Below are positions 26,401 to 33,768 of a stretch of DNA of 64,000 nt, one piece after another. Under the pieces are notes generated by a model, which did not search any database, had not been told where the DNA came from, and saw nothing but the letters and a program-made list of their open reading frames with translations. Numbering within the stretch: the stretch's first letter is position 1; every line of letters starts with the position of its first letter. Position numbers and translations under genes: made by a program. The DNA comes from Candidatus Microthrix parvicella Bio17-1 (GTDB taxonomy: Bacteria > Actinomycetota > Acidimicrobiia > Acidimicrobiales > Microtrichaceae). The stretch covers positions 62,001-126,000 of the forward strand of contig NZ_AMPG01000003.1 of the NCBI RefSeq assembly GCF_000299415.1, in the 5' to 3' direction.

Positions 26401-27335
26401 GGGCCGGAGGTGGCCTCTGCTTTCGTCTCGACCCTGTCGTCGTGAGGCCCGTCGTCGAAACCATCGTCGGAAACCAGGCTGAGCTGGCCGGGCCCGGCAG
26501 TCCCTCGCCGCTTTCGCTTGGGTCCGGCATCCCGTTCGGTGGTCTGGGCGGCAGCGGGCTTCGGCTGCATGGCGGCCTCGACCATTGACGTGGTCGTGGT
26601 CTCCGTCTGAGGGGAGGCCGTCAACGGCGGCAGCTCGATACCTTGCGCCTCGACCAGTGTCTGCAGCGCATCCAGCTCGGCATTGGCGGTGTCCTCCGAG
26701 CGGGACACGTCATCGATCATCGAGTTGCGTCGCGTCTCGGCGGTCTTGGCCCGTCGGTCCAGCAGCTCTTGGGCGCGCTCGAAGCCTGCGGTGTCGAACA
26801 GCGTGCGCAGCAACTTGGTTCGTTCGTCCGAGGAGGCGTGCAGCACCTCCTGGAAGCGACCCTGGGGGAGCAGCACCACCTGCTGGAACTGGGCGGGGGT
26901 CAGGCCGACCAGGTCGGCGCAGATGCGATTGGTCTCGGCCCACCGGTGCGCCATTGGCTCCCAAGCGCCGGCCGCCCGCCGGTGCAACTCGACCGACTGC
27001 TTCTCGGTGGTGCTGCCGGTGCCCCGCAGCTTTGGTCGTTCCTGTTCCGGCTGACGCACCACCCGATAGACGGTGTCGTCGACGGTAAAGGTGAGCGATA
27101 CCGAGGTGAGGTGGCCGGGGTCGGCGGCGTCGGAACGCACCTTGCCCTCCCGCAGCCGGTTGCCGGGCAACTCGCCGTACAGCGCCCAACACATTGCGTC
27201 GAAGATCGACGTCTTGCCGGCGCCGGTTGGCCCGGACACGACGAACAGGCGGGTGTCGGCCAACGCATCGAAGTCGACCTCGGCCCGAGTGGCGTAGGGC
27301 CCGAACGCCTCGATGACGAGTTGGTTGGGCTTCAT
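23484..27335 (-). CDS. sbcC: SbcC-type SMC-like nuclease-complex ATPase
   Basis: This encodes 1283 residues, longer than most SbcC (about 1050). Walker A is GPTGAGKT (35-42) and the Q-loop is VVLLPQGRFQEVL (153-165). The zinc hook CPVC (720-723) lies between long Ala/Glu/Arg-rich coiled coils. The ABC signature LSGGQ (1169-1173), Walker B ATFIDEGFGGLD (about 1200-1211) and D-loop close the head. Residues about 238-342 are an unusual Thr/Pro/Gly/Asp-rich insert with a KRKRR patch and the pentapeptide QLSLV (284-288). SbcC with SbcD opens hairpins and protein-blocked DNA ends. The start overlaps the sbcD stop by 4 bp. Confidence 0.93.
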   Translation of the reverse strand: MKPNQLVIEAFGPYATRAEVDFDALADTRLFVVSGPTGAGKTSIFDAMCWALYGELPGNRLREGKVRSDAADPGHLTSVSLTFTVDDTVYRVVRQPEQERPKLRGTGSTTEKQSVELHRRAAGAWEPMAHRWAETNRICADLVGLTPAQFQQVVLLPQGRFQEVLHASSDERTKLLRTLFDTAGFERAQELLDRRAKTAETRRNSMIDDVSRSEDTANAELDALQTLVEAQGIELPPLTASPQTETTTTSMVEAAMQPKPAAAQTTERDAGPKRKRRGTAGPGQLSLVSDDGFDDGPHDDRVETKAEATSGPDASTTGGPTGGPTSSAHQPTAQAEVPATLSLGDRAERLELHGVALLDQRRDQRRAARNDADARLSAAHQLAERQARFRTERAQLETRVERLSEVEANRLRLDAALRAAGVADAHQVAQRASLQLADAQTSAETAVRQTAAELTELVELWPNGGGAPPAASVQAEASATSPATALPGWLADAGHLDLTRVPTSGRPRLADALEALARRADRGAGELRGRAGEIAQARDLARQASARRQEADAAAKHVANLTAKLDELTLQQRSLNSEREVLASLAGGADRTHADLTHATGLRDARIALDCERLALADIDVELAAVAQQAQALTVEADRLADQRDAARQVAECVADHRGGAERAAAALRLAKRRDQNQSELADAVASVQRHAATYSDLMGAFTADAAPRLASTLVEGDDCPVCGSAEHPRPAIAPAGVAPVSSTDLERAHATNMAAISKHSALQDRLDECVAELGDDAAESVTDLTERHRAAQHLVERAVAAAAAVTDLEQRLTELAQQRQGLEQRDRTAHGHQAARSERLAALMDRLGDAADTATVDLETRVATAADDNRRCLAAVEAVAELDRHRTELALQIEKLTPQRSQAGEQQHAATAQADQLHEQAAAQLSLPDAHWPHAQLAQHCETLATVGRRAAASLCGLDAAEHSHTEARAALRTTLTRQGFDDVDDVRAAALDEAERRGLEASISLWEGEGFALTQRLVDIVEGGLDMTDPDLDGLAARLAEATDAAERLIEHATTARHHLGRARRTIIELDGRGDERAAAQADYEATYRLARMCRGHNAQRVTLEAWVLAHHLREVVTSANRRLGAMSRGRFQIHVDDEAADQRSKHGLDLSIADAETGTRRPVRTLSGGQTFQASLALALGLADTIATQRVGRDIGATFIDEGFGGLDTDSLDTAIEVLNNLGAEGQMIGVITHVEELKAVLPVAIEVTPMGGGRSKLTQLIGNPPAGASSAAGSSAEVA
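26310..26624 (-). other. Low-complexity insert in SbcC
   Basis: This segment encodes SbcC residues about 238-342, placed in the first coiled-coil arm. It is rich in Thr, Ala, Pro, Gly and Asp, with a KRKRR patch near 273-277 and QLSLV at 284-288. It breaks the heptad pattern of the arm and is probably disordered. QLSLV differs in one position from the bacterial sliding-clamp binding consensus QL[S/D]LF. Whether it binds the clamp is speculation. Confidence 0.5.
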
Positions 27336-28591
27336 GGCTGAGCCCCAATCCCAGCCATCGACGGGGTCGTCGCGCCACCAGCGGCGTGATCACCGAGGGA
27401 TGCGTCATCAACGTCGGCGGAGAACGCCTCGGCCAGAACCTCGCCCAGCAACTTCTCGTCGGCCGAGGTGAGCGGCTCGGTGCTGAGCTCGTCCCAGAAC
27501 GACTTGGCTGCCTCGATCGGGTCGAGGGAGCGCACCTCGGAGCTGGTGGCCTGCGACGGTGAACGACCGGTGCGGTCGGGGAGGTGCCCGATCTCGACCA
27601 GGTGAGGGAAGTGTCCGCCCAACACCCTTCGGGCGTCGGCTGGAAGCACGGGGTCGGTCAACTCGACCCGCACGTACGCAGAGCGCTCGTCCAACTCCGG
27701 CGCTTTGGCCACGAGGTCGTTCAGGCGTCCTCTTCGAAGTATGACCGGCCGCCCGGCCTCCACCGGGATCGCCTCGATGCTGACGGCGCCGCTGCGGTCC
27801 ATGTCGACGACCAACACCTCCTTCTTGGTGCGGTCGTCCGTGGAGAACGAGTACGCCAGCGGGCTGCCGCTGTAGCGCAGTTGATCGCGGCCATCCACCT
27901 TCTGGCTGACGTGGAGGTGGCCGAGCGCACCGTAGGAGAAGCCGTCGAAGCGCCGGGCCGCCACCTGGCCGGCGTCGCCGACGGCCAACTGACGTTCGGA
28001 CCCACCAGCGAGCCCGCCCGAGACGAACGCGTGGGAGATCACCAGTGACCGGGGCGCCCCCCCGGCCGCCGTCCGGGCCAGGTCGAGGTGGTGGGCGAGG
28101 ACGCGGTCGTGCGTGCGCCAGGGACCGCGACGGCCGGCTTCCACATGAGCGGCCTCCACTTCGGCGGCGCGCTCACCCGGCAAGGCGGCGGGGGACAGGA
28201 AGCCCAACGCCGCGATTGCGAGGGGGCCATCGGAGAACTCCCAGCGGTGCAGTTGGCCGGCGCCGGCGAAACCGCCCCGAATCAGCACGCCCGAGCGTTC
28301 GGTCAGCCCGTCGTAGGCCGAGAGGCGCTCGGCCGAGTCGTGGTTGCCGGCGATGGCGGCCACCTTGATGCCGGAGGAGACCAGCCGGCGGACCGTGGAC
28401 CTGAAGAGCGCCACCGCTTCGGTGGGGGGAACGTCGCGGTCGTAGACGTCGCCGGCGATGACGACCAGCTCGGCGCCCTCGGTGACGGCGAGGTCGACCA
28501 ACCAATCGCAAAACACCCGCTGGTCGTCGATCAGCGCGTGTTCTCCCAGGCGTCGCCCGAGATGCCAGTCGCTGGTGTGGATGAACTTCAT
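27332..28591 (-). CDS. sbcD: SbcD exonuclease subunit
   Basis: This encodes 419 residues from ATG 28591. The phosphoesterase motifs of SbcD/Mre11 are in order: MKFIHTSDWHLGRRL (metal-binding Asp and His), VVIAGDVYDRDVPP, IAGNHDSAERL, LVISHAFVSGG and YGALGHLHVSQ. The C-terminal 150 residues form the capping domain (LPADARRVLGGHFPHLVEI) with a long acidic tail. The start is fixed by the SbcD N-terminal consensus and by a promoter whose -10 TAGGGT lies 8 nt upstream, so the mRNA should be leaderless or nearly so. It is the first gene of the five-gene repair operon. Confidence 0.94.
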   Translation of the reverse strand: MKFIHTSDWHLGRRLGEHALIDDQRVFCDWLVDLAVTEGAELVVIAGDVYDRDVPPTEAVALFRSTVRRLVSSGIKVAAIAGNHDSAERLSAYDGLTERSGVLIRGGFAGAGQLHRWEFSDGPLAIAALGFLSPAALPGERAAEVEAAHVEAGRRGPWRTHDRVLAHHLDLARTAAGGAPRSLVISHAFVSGGLAGGSERQLAVGDAGQVAARRFDGFSYGALGHLHVSQKVDGRDQLRYSGSPLAYSFSTDDRTKKEVLVVDMDRSGAVSIEAIPVEAGRPVILRRGRLNDLVAKAPELDERSAYVRVELTDPVLPADARRVLGGHFPHLVEIGHLPDRTGRSPSQATSSEVRSLDPIEAAKSFWDELSTEPLTSADEKLLGEVLAEAFSADVDDASLGDHAAGGATTPSMAGIGAQP

Positions 28592-28599
28592 GCGAATCG

Positions 28600-28622
28600 A
28601 CCCTACGGATGGGGTGTGACAA
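28600..28622 (-). promoter_or_regulatory. PafBC/RecA-NDp-like DNA-damage promoter of the sbcD operon
   Basis: The minus strand reads TTGTCACAC, then 8 bases, then TAGGGT, ending 8 nt before the sbcD ATG. The mycobacterial RecA-independent damage promoter bound through PafBC has the consensus TTGTCRGTG-N8-TANNNT. The match is exact in TTGTC-R, in the N8 spacing and in TANNNT; the less conserved GTG is CAC. The same 23 bases recur unchanged at 36820-36842. Damage induction of the whole operon is therefore a reasonable inference. Confidence 0.6.
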
Positions 28623-28872
28623 CGAAGCCCGACGGCCCGTTGCACGCATGCGGACCGGATCTTTCGGCGGAGCCCACTGCCGAGCTCACCAACCACGACG
28701 CCAAACCACACGCGTGTCATTCACTCTACGCCCTGGGGGTCTGGTCCGGCGCGCCGCCCTGCTCGGGCAGTCCGGCTTTCAGGTCCCAAAATCCGTGGCA
28801 ATTCGTATCCTGGCCCGCCCCGAGGAAAGGCGTCCCTTGCGAGCAGCATTCGTTCTCGACATCCTGAAACGT

Positions 28873-29097
28873 ATGCGCGCTCCTACATCGGTCAGGGTCA
28901 CCAAGGACACTCGAGACGCCGTCAAAGAGTTGGCCGATGCGGATGGGTTGTCGATGGATCAGGTCATCGCACGGCTCGCCCGAGCGGAACGGCAGCGGCG
29001 TATCGGGTTGGCTTTGGCGGCCTCGCCCGTGAATGACGACGAGCTCGAGTGGTTGGGTGGAGCCGCCCGATCGGTGGCCGAGCCTGCGGGCTGGTGA
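28873..29097 (+). CDS. Ribbon-helix-helix-type antitoxin (second MazEF-like pair)
   Basis: This encodes 74 residues from ATG 28873. TSVRVTKDTRDAVKELADADGLSMDQVIARLARAERQRR is a ribbon-helix-helix DNA-binding domain, and the acidic tail NDDELEWLGG is the likely toxin contact. A candidate promoter TTGCGA-N17-CATCCT ends 7 nt before the ATG. The toxin frame overlaps the end of this gene by 65 bp. The pair is divergent from sbcD. Confidence 0.8.
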   Translation: MRAPTSVRVTKDTRDAVKELADADGLSMDQVIARLARAERQRRIGLALAASPVNDDELEWLGGAARSVAEPAGW

Positions 29098-29419
29098 TGT
29101 GGTCTGGATCGACTTCGGTGATCCTGTAGGCGGCGAGCCAGCGTTCCTGCGCCCGGCGGTGGTGATGACTGCAGACGCAATCCTGGTGCCCGGACCCCGG
29201 ACGATTCATGTCGTTCCGGTCACGAGTAATCTCCATCGACGGATTCCAACCGAGGTTGTCGTGACAGCACGGGGGCTGCTGGAACCTTCCGTAGCTCAGG
29301 CTCACCTCTGCACGGTTGTGAGCACCGATCGGCTGGTCAGAACCGATGGCGGAACCGTGGCCCAGGCGTCGCTTGCACAGCTGCGTTCGTTGGTGGCAGA
29401 CCTGCTCGACATCCCGTAA
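29033..29419 (+). CDS. MazF/PemK-type endoribonuclease toxin (second copy)
   Basis: This encodes 128 residues. LRAGDVVWIDFGDPVGGEPAFLRPAVVM, IHVVPVTSNLHRRIPTEVVV and PSVAQAHLCTVVSTDRLV follow the MazF/PemK barrel order. The start is uncertain: ATG 29033 overlaps the antitoxin by 65 bp, and internal GTG codons would shorten the N-terminus to just before LRAGDVVW. It ends in the arm of a perfect inverted repeat. It is only distantly similar to the toxin at 10031. Confidence 0.82.
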   Translation: MTTSSSGWVEPPDRWPSLRAGDVVWIDFGDPVGGEPAFLRPAVVMTADAILVPGPRTIHVVPVTSNLHRRIPTEVVVTARGLLEPSVAQAHLCTVVSTDRLVRTDGGTVAQASLAQLRSLVADLLDIP

Positions 29420-29438
29420 GTGGCCGGTCGGCCACTTA
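29417..29438. terminator. Symmetric hairpin shared by two convergent reading frames
   Basis: A perfect 9-bp inverted repeat, TAAGTGGCC / GGCCACTTA, with a 4-nt loop. The TAA of mazF lies at 29417-29419. The TAA of the opposing rhodanese remnant lies at 29436-29438, so each stop codon is in one arm. No T-run follows on either strand. It probably acts as a bidirectional terminator or 3'-end stabiliser. Confidence 0.55.
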
Positions 29439-29580
29439 CGGCTCGGTGGCCAGATCCAGCTCAGCAACCCGGTCGTACTCATCGTCGATCAGCGTCACGT
29501 CCTTGCCAGCCCGTGAGAGCAGGCTGGCGGCAATCGACGCCCGGAATCCCGAGGCGCAGTGCACGATCAGGTGATCACCG
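29436..29580 (-). pseudogene. Detached C-terminal half of a rhodanese domain
   Basis: The frame GDHLIVHCASGFRASIAASLL...IDDEYDRVAELDLATEP is the second half of a rhodanese domain, with the active-site loop HCASGFR around its cysteine. It directly follows the MBL protein gene but is in a different frame: that protein reads RASYPVIT and stops at 29567, while the remnant begins at the overlapping bases GGTGATCAC. About 70 residues that would link them are missing. This is the leftover of the second rhodanese half after a deletion that also shifted the frame. Confidence 0.75.
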
Positions 29581-30652
29581 GATAGGACGCTCGGTCGTGG
29601 CCCTCCCCCCAGACGTCAGGCCCCCCGTCCGCCCCACCGGCGGGTCGATCTATGCCGATGCGCGCCAGTTGCCGCTGGGCCTCGGCCAGTTCCTCGGCGG
29701 TGTCGGCCACCAGGGTGACCGCCGTCCCCCAGGGGATCAGCCAGCCCAGGTAGGTGGCGAAGGGATCGTCCAGCTCGATGCCGATCGTGCCGACGAGGTG
29801 GTCGGTGGCGTAGGCGCGGCGGTTGCGCAGATCGACCACCCACTCTCCCCGGTGGATCCGGCGCAACAGCTCGGTCGGGTCGACCGGAGCGGCCGGGGAC
29901 AGGTCGATCGGAATGCCGCCCGCACGGTTCATCGGGCTCATCTGCGCGTAGTAGGCGGGATGATCCGACAGACCACTCACCAGTCGTTCGACAAAGGTGT
30001 CCTCGTCCTCGATCGTCAGCGCCAGATTGACTGAGCGTTCGCCGGCCAAAGTGCCGTCGGAGTCGTCGCCTCCCTGGGAGGACGAGCAGAAGCTACCGAA
30101 GCCGTGGGTGGGGTAGAAGCGGGTGTCGCCCGGAAGCGAGTCGATCATCCCCCGGACCGATCGGTACTGCAGGCGGGTCAGGGTGTCGGTCAGATCGGCT
30201 GCGACCAGGTCGGTGCGGCCCACCGAGCCGTACAGCAGCGATCCGCCGGTGAACAGCGCACCGGCACCGGCACCTTTGCCGCCGCCGTTCTCGGTCACGT
30301 GGTAGCTGAGATGGTGCTGCGTGTGGCCGGGAGTCGCCACCACTCGAACCGTGAGCGAGCCCACTTCGATGACGTCGCCGTCGCCCACGCCACGGTGATC
30401 GAAGGGCAGGACCTCTGCTGCGGCGTGCAGGTAGGTGGCGCCGGTGCGCTGGGACAGGGCGAGCCCGCCGGAGACGTAGTCGTTATGCAGGTGGGTCTCG
30501 GCGACGTGGGTGATGGCGACCCCGGCGTCGTCGGCGGCCGACAGCACGCGGTCGAGGTCCCGTTGGGGATCGACGACCAGCGCCACCTCGCCGTCGTGCA
30601 CCAGGTAGCTGCGGTCCCCGAGCGATGGTGTCTCGATGGTCTCGACGTTCAT
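29567..30652 (-). CDS. MBL-fold/rhodanese (persulfide dioxygenase-like) protein, C-terminally truncated
   Basis: This encodes 361 residues from ATG 30652, with AAGGAT eight bases upstream. The metallo-beta-lactamase domain (1-230) has THLHNDYVSGG, VRVVATPGHTQHHLSY and FYPTHGFGSFC, typical of ETHE1/persulfide dioxygenase-type enzymes. The first rhodanese domain (about 262-345) lacks a catalytic cysteine. The protein stops inside what should be a second, cysteine-bearing rhodanese domain. The missing active half lies out of frame just downstream. The MBL part may still oxidise persulfides; transferase activity is probably lost. An intact relative is at 42010-43386. Confidence 0.8.
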   Translation of the reverse strand: MNVETIETPSLGDRSYLVHDGEVALVVDPQRDLDRVLSAADDAGVAITHVAETHLHNDYVSGGLALSQRTGATYLHAAAEVLPFDHRGVGDGDVIEVGSLTVRVVATPGHTQHHLSYHVTENGGGKGAGAGALFTGGSLLYGSVGRTDLVAADLTDTLTRLQYRSVRGMIDSLPGDTRFYPTHGFGSFCSSSQGGDDSDGTLAGERSVNLALTIEDEDTFVERLVSGLSDHPAYYAQMSPMNRAGGIPIDLSPAAPVDPTELLRRIHRGEWVVDLRNRRAYATDHLVGTIGIELDDPFATYLGWLIPWGTAVTLVADTAEELAEAQRQLARIGIDRPAGGADGGPDVWGEGHDRASYPVIT

Positions 30653-30727
30653 GGTGGATCCTTCCGCTCGGTGGCCGCCGGCCGTCCGACGGTTCGAAGG
30701 TCGCAAGGTACCCAACCACAGTCTTGA

Positions 30728-33694
30728 CTAGCGGGTGCGACGGTTTCTGCGTCGGCTGACCATCACGAGGGCCAGGCCAGCGACCACCGCTGCCATGGCC
30801 ATGGCGGTCAATCCGCCAACGCCCGAACCGGTGCGTGGCAACGTGCCGGATGGGGACGAGACGCTGCTGCCCGTGCTCCGTAGGACGGCAGCGGCTGGGA
30901 CGACGACGGCCGCAGATCCGGGCGTTGGGGTGGCGACGGCCGCCGCGGCCGGGCCGGGTGCGCCACCGGGCGTGTTGCGGTTCCCCGCTCCGGGCGGCGT
31001 GGAGGTGGGGGGATCCACGATCGACTCAGGACCGCTCTCGGGCTGTTCGGGGCTACTCGGGCCACTTGGGCTGCCGGGCTGATCAGGACCACTCGAATTG
31101 CCCGGATTGCCCGGATTCTCGGGGTTTTCAGGAGGCCCGGGGTTGTCTGGCTCGGGCGAGACGACGACACCTGCAACCGTCACGGTGACCTCGGCGCTAC
31201 AGCCCTTCCCCTGTGCATCCTGGGCGGAGTAGAGAAAGCGGTCGGTGCCTTCGAACTTCGCCGGCGCGTTGTAGCGGATCGACTCACCGACGTTGGTCAC
31301 CTCAACGGTGCCCCCAGCTTCGGTGACGCCCTCCTCGCCGTCGACACCGACGCCCGTCACCGTGAGCAGGCCGGGTTGGCCCTCGGGGTCGAGGTCGGTG
31401 TCGTTGGCCAACACTTCAAGCTGGATCGAACCGCCGTTGTCGACCGACGCCGCGTCGGCGATGCAGACCGGCGCCGGATCGAGGTCGAAGTCGCTCGGAT
31501 CGTTCGGAGCGGGAGCCACGATGGTGGCCCGAAGCTCGCCCTGCGTGCACCGACTGACCAGGTCGTTCGGTGACCGGCCGTCGTCTCCGTAGGGATCGGC
31601 GGCAAACTGCGGGTTGGCCAAGGCGTGGGAGTCGCACACCTCATAGGCGAGGGTGGCCACCCCATCGGCGTCGGCGACGGGTGTGAGGGTGACGAGGCAG
31701 TCGGCATCGATCGACGCCGAGGCGACCAAACCGTCGGGATCTGCACTCAGCGGACCTGCGGTGCAGCTGAGCGGCTCGCCGTCCGGGTCCTGATCATTGG
31801 CCGAGACGTCGAGATCGGAGATCGGCGTGAGCGATGAGGTGAGTACCTCGTCATCGGTGGCGACGGGAGCATCATTCCCCAACACCAGGACGGCCACCGT
31901 GCCCAGGCCACACACCGGAAGCCCCTGATAGGTGGGCGTCTGCTGGGCGGGGTCCTCGCAGGCCACGTAGTTGAAGGAGGTCAGCCCCTCGAACCCGTCG
32001 GTCGGGGTGAACACCACCGTGCGCTCGTCGAGTCGGGTGGCGGTGCCGGCGGATGCATCGACGCCCTGGATGCCGTTGATGGCCGGGATGCGCACGCCGG
32101 ATGCGGGGTCGGCCGGGTCGGGTCCGTTCGGGTCGAGATCGTTGGCGAACACCGGGATCTCCAGGTGATAGGCGCCGATCCCATCACCGGAGTACCCGGC
32201 ATCGACCACGTCGACGTCGGGTACGCCCACCACCGGGGCGACGAAGGTGTCGTTGACCGGGGTGACCAGCACCGATGCCTGGGCATTGATGCAGCGGCTG
32301 GAGGTGGTGGCGCTGAGGTCGTCGGGGGAGCCCTGGTCGTACCCGGGCCTGGGTGTGGCCAGCGCTCCGTGGCTGCCGGGGGTGAGCAGTGGGTGCACGT
32401 CGCAGGTGCGGTAGGTGAACGTGCCGGTGCGCTGGGCCGGGGTGTTGTTGGCGGTGAAGGAGAATGTGCAGTCGCTGGCGATCAGCACGGTGCCGGCGTT
32501 GTTGCTGACTGTTGGCAGCTCGGGGAAGCAGGTCGCGTTATCACCGGCTGCATCGGCGATCGTCGGGCCGAGGTCGAATTGCTGGTTCACCGCTGCGTCG
32601 TTGGCCGCAAATTGGGCGGGAACCGCCACCAACAGCAGGTTCGGCTTCAGCGTGATGTCGACTTTGACCGCTCGCTGCAGCCCGCTGACCGAGCTGAGGA
32701 TGTAGGTGAACTGATCGGTGCCGACCGCGTTGGCGGGAGGCGAATAGACGCAGGGGCCCGCCGACATCGAGGCGAAGGCGGCGGTGCCCTTCTGGGCCGG
32801 GGTGCCGCACTTGACCGTGCCACCCTTCACCGAGTTGGGCTGCCAGTCCTTGATCCGGACCTGGGCGGGGTCGCCGGGGCCGCCGGCCACCTCGGGGTCG
32901 TCGTCGTTGGCCAGCACGTTGATGTCGATGGCGTGGCTGCCGCCGTTGGCGTCATCGACGGTGTTGGCCGAGTAGGTGGCGTCGGTGCTCACCACATCGG
33001 CGCCGCTGGTGGGCGGATCGACGTCGTCGACGGTGAAGTCGAGGCCGAGGGGGAGCGAGCAATCGAAGCTTGAGGCCTTAGGTGTTGCGTCGTAGCCCGA
33101 CACCTTCAACTCCGGAACCGTGATCTTTCCGGGGGCGTTTGCGCGAATCTTCGCCACCAGCTTGACCTCGGTCCCGTCGCCGGGTTGGAAGGCCCCCTTG
33201 GGGCTGGAATTCGAGTCGAACTGGTAACCGAAGGCTCCCACCGGCCCGATCGGCCCGACGGAGCCGTCGCCGTTGTACGGGGTCGTGTTCAGGCTTCCCT
33301 TGGGGATGGCGGCCTGGGCAGCGGGACCGTCGACCTGGAGGTCGAGGACCAGTGGATCTGGACCGTCGTTGGGGAATGACCCGCCGAAGAAGCTGTAGAC
33401 CGTGGCGGTCAAGGTGATGACGTCGCCAACCTCAATCTCGTCTCCGTCGGCCACCGACGAGCCCACCGACCACCGAGCAAAGCCGCTCTTGCCGCGACCG
33501 TTGATGTTGATCGGGCCGCACTCGGGCAGGTTGCCGCCTCCGCCCGCCGCGTACTGCTTGAACACGAAGCTCGCGTAGCCCTCGGGGGTGTCTTCCTTCG
33601 CCGAGGCGGGCTCAACGGGACCGGCGGCGAAGGAGAGCACGGCGCCGAGAAGGGCGAGGGTGACGGCACCGATGGCACTACGTGGTCTACGCAT
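30728..33694 (-). CDS. Large LPXTG surface protein with repeated Ig/cadherin-like domains
   Basis: This encodes about 988 residues. A signal peptide (GAVTLALLGAVLSFAAGPVEPASA) precedes a long extracellular part. Beta-sandwich repeats carry the linker motif ND-DP-G (VLANDDDPE, VFANDLDPN, SANDQDPDGEP, VLANDTDLDPEG), typical of cadherin-like/Big_9 repeats in adhesins. A Pro/Gly/Asn-rich stalk follows. The end has the sortase signal LPRTG (about 952), a membrane segment and RRRNRR. It is expected to be covalently bound to the wall. The gene is divergent from a FadR-type regulator, and two operator-like palindromes lie in the 74-bp gap, so that regulator may control it. Confidence 0.85.
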   Translation of the reverse strand: MRRPRSAIGAVTLALLGAVLSFAAGPVEPASAKEDTPEGYASFVFKQYAAGGGGNLPECGPININGRGKSGFARWSVGSSVADGDEIEVGDVITLTATVYSFFGGSFPNDGPDPLVLDLQVDGPAAQAAIPKGSLNTTPYNGDGSVGPIGPVGAFGYQFDSNSSPKGAFQPGDGTEVKLVAKIRANAPGKITVPELKVSGYDATPKASSFDCSLPLGLDFTVDDVDPPTSGADVVSTDATYSANTVDDANGGSHAIDINVLANDDDPEVAGGPGDPAQVRIKDWQPNSVKGGTVKCGTPAQKGTAAFASMSAGPCVYSPPANAVGTDQFTYILSSVSGLQRAVKVDITLKPNLLLVAVPAQFAANDAAVNQQFDLGPTIADAAGDNATCFPELPTVSNNAGTVLIASDCTFSFTANNTPAQRTGTFTYRTCDVHPLLTPGSHGALATPRPGYDQGSPDDLSATTSSRCINAQASVLVTPVNDTFVAPVVGVPDVDVVDAGYSGDGIGAYHLEIPVFANDLDPNGPDPADPASGVRIPAINGIQGVDASAGTATRLDERTVVFTPTDGFEGLTSFNYVACEDPAQQTPTYQGLPVCGLGTVAVLVLGNDAPVATDDEVLTSSLTPISDLDVSANDQDPDGEPLSCTAGPLSADPDGLVASASIDADCLVTLTPVADADGVATLAYEVCDSHALANPQFAADPYGDDGRSPNDLVSRCTQGELRATIVAPAPNDPSDFDLDPAPVCIADAASVDNGGSIQLEVLANDTDLDPEGQPGLLTVTGVGVDGEEGVTEAGGTVEVTNVGESIRYNAPAKFEGTDRFLYSAQDAQGKGCSAEVTVTVAGVVVSPEPDNPGPPENPENPGNPGNSSGPDQPGSPSGPSSPEQPESGPESIVDPPTSTPPGAGNRNTPGGAPGPAAAAVATPTPGSAAVVVPAAAVLRSTGSSVSSPSGTLPRTGSGVGGLTAMAMAAVVAGLALVMVSRRRNRRTR

Positions 33695-33707
33695 CACGGA
33701 AAGCTAC

Positions 33708-33747
33708 AAGTGGTCTGACCACTTGTCAACGATGGTCTGACCACTTT
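33708..33747. promoter_or_regulatory. Two FadR-type operators between the LPXTG gene and its divergent GntR regulator
   Basis: AAGTGGTCTGACCACTT (33708-33724) is palindromic except for the central base. A second site with the same core TGGTCTGACCA lies at 33733-33743, offset by 22 bp, about two helical turns. TGGT-N3-ACCA is the core bound by FadR-subfamily GntR proteins. The second site overlaps the expected -35 region of the regulator gene, whose -10 is TACACT (33757-33762). The first lies close to the LPXTG start. Both genes could be repressed together. Confidence 0.7.
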
Positions 33748-33768
33748 TCGGAGGGGTACACTGGCTTT

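Noticed and set aside
33723-33762. TTGTCA before the FadR-type gene as a second damage promoter
   Set aside because: The distance to TACACT is 28 bases, not the 11 needed for TTGTCRGTG-N8-TANNNT, and the bases belong to the paired FadR operators.
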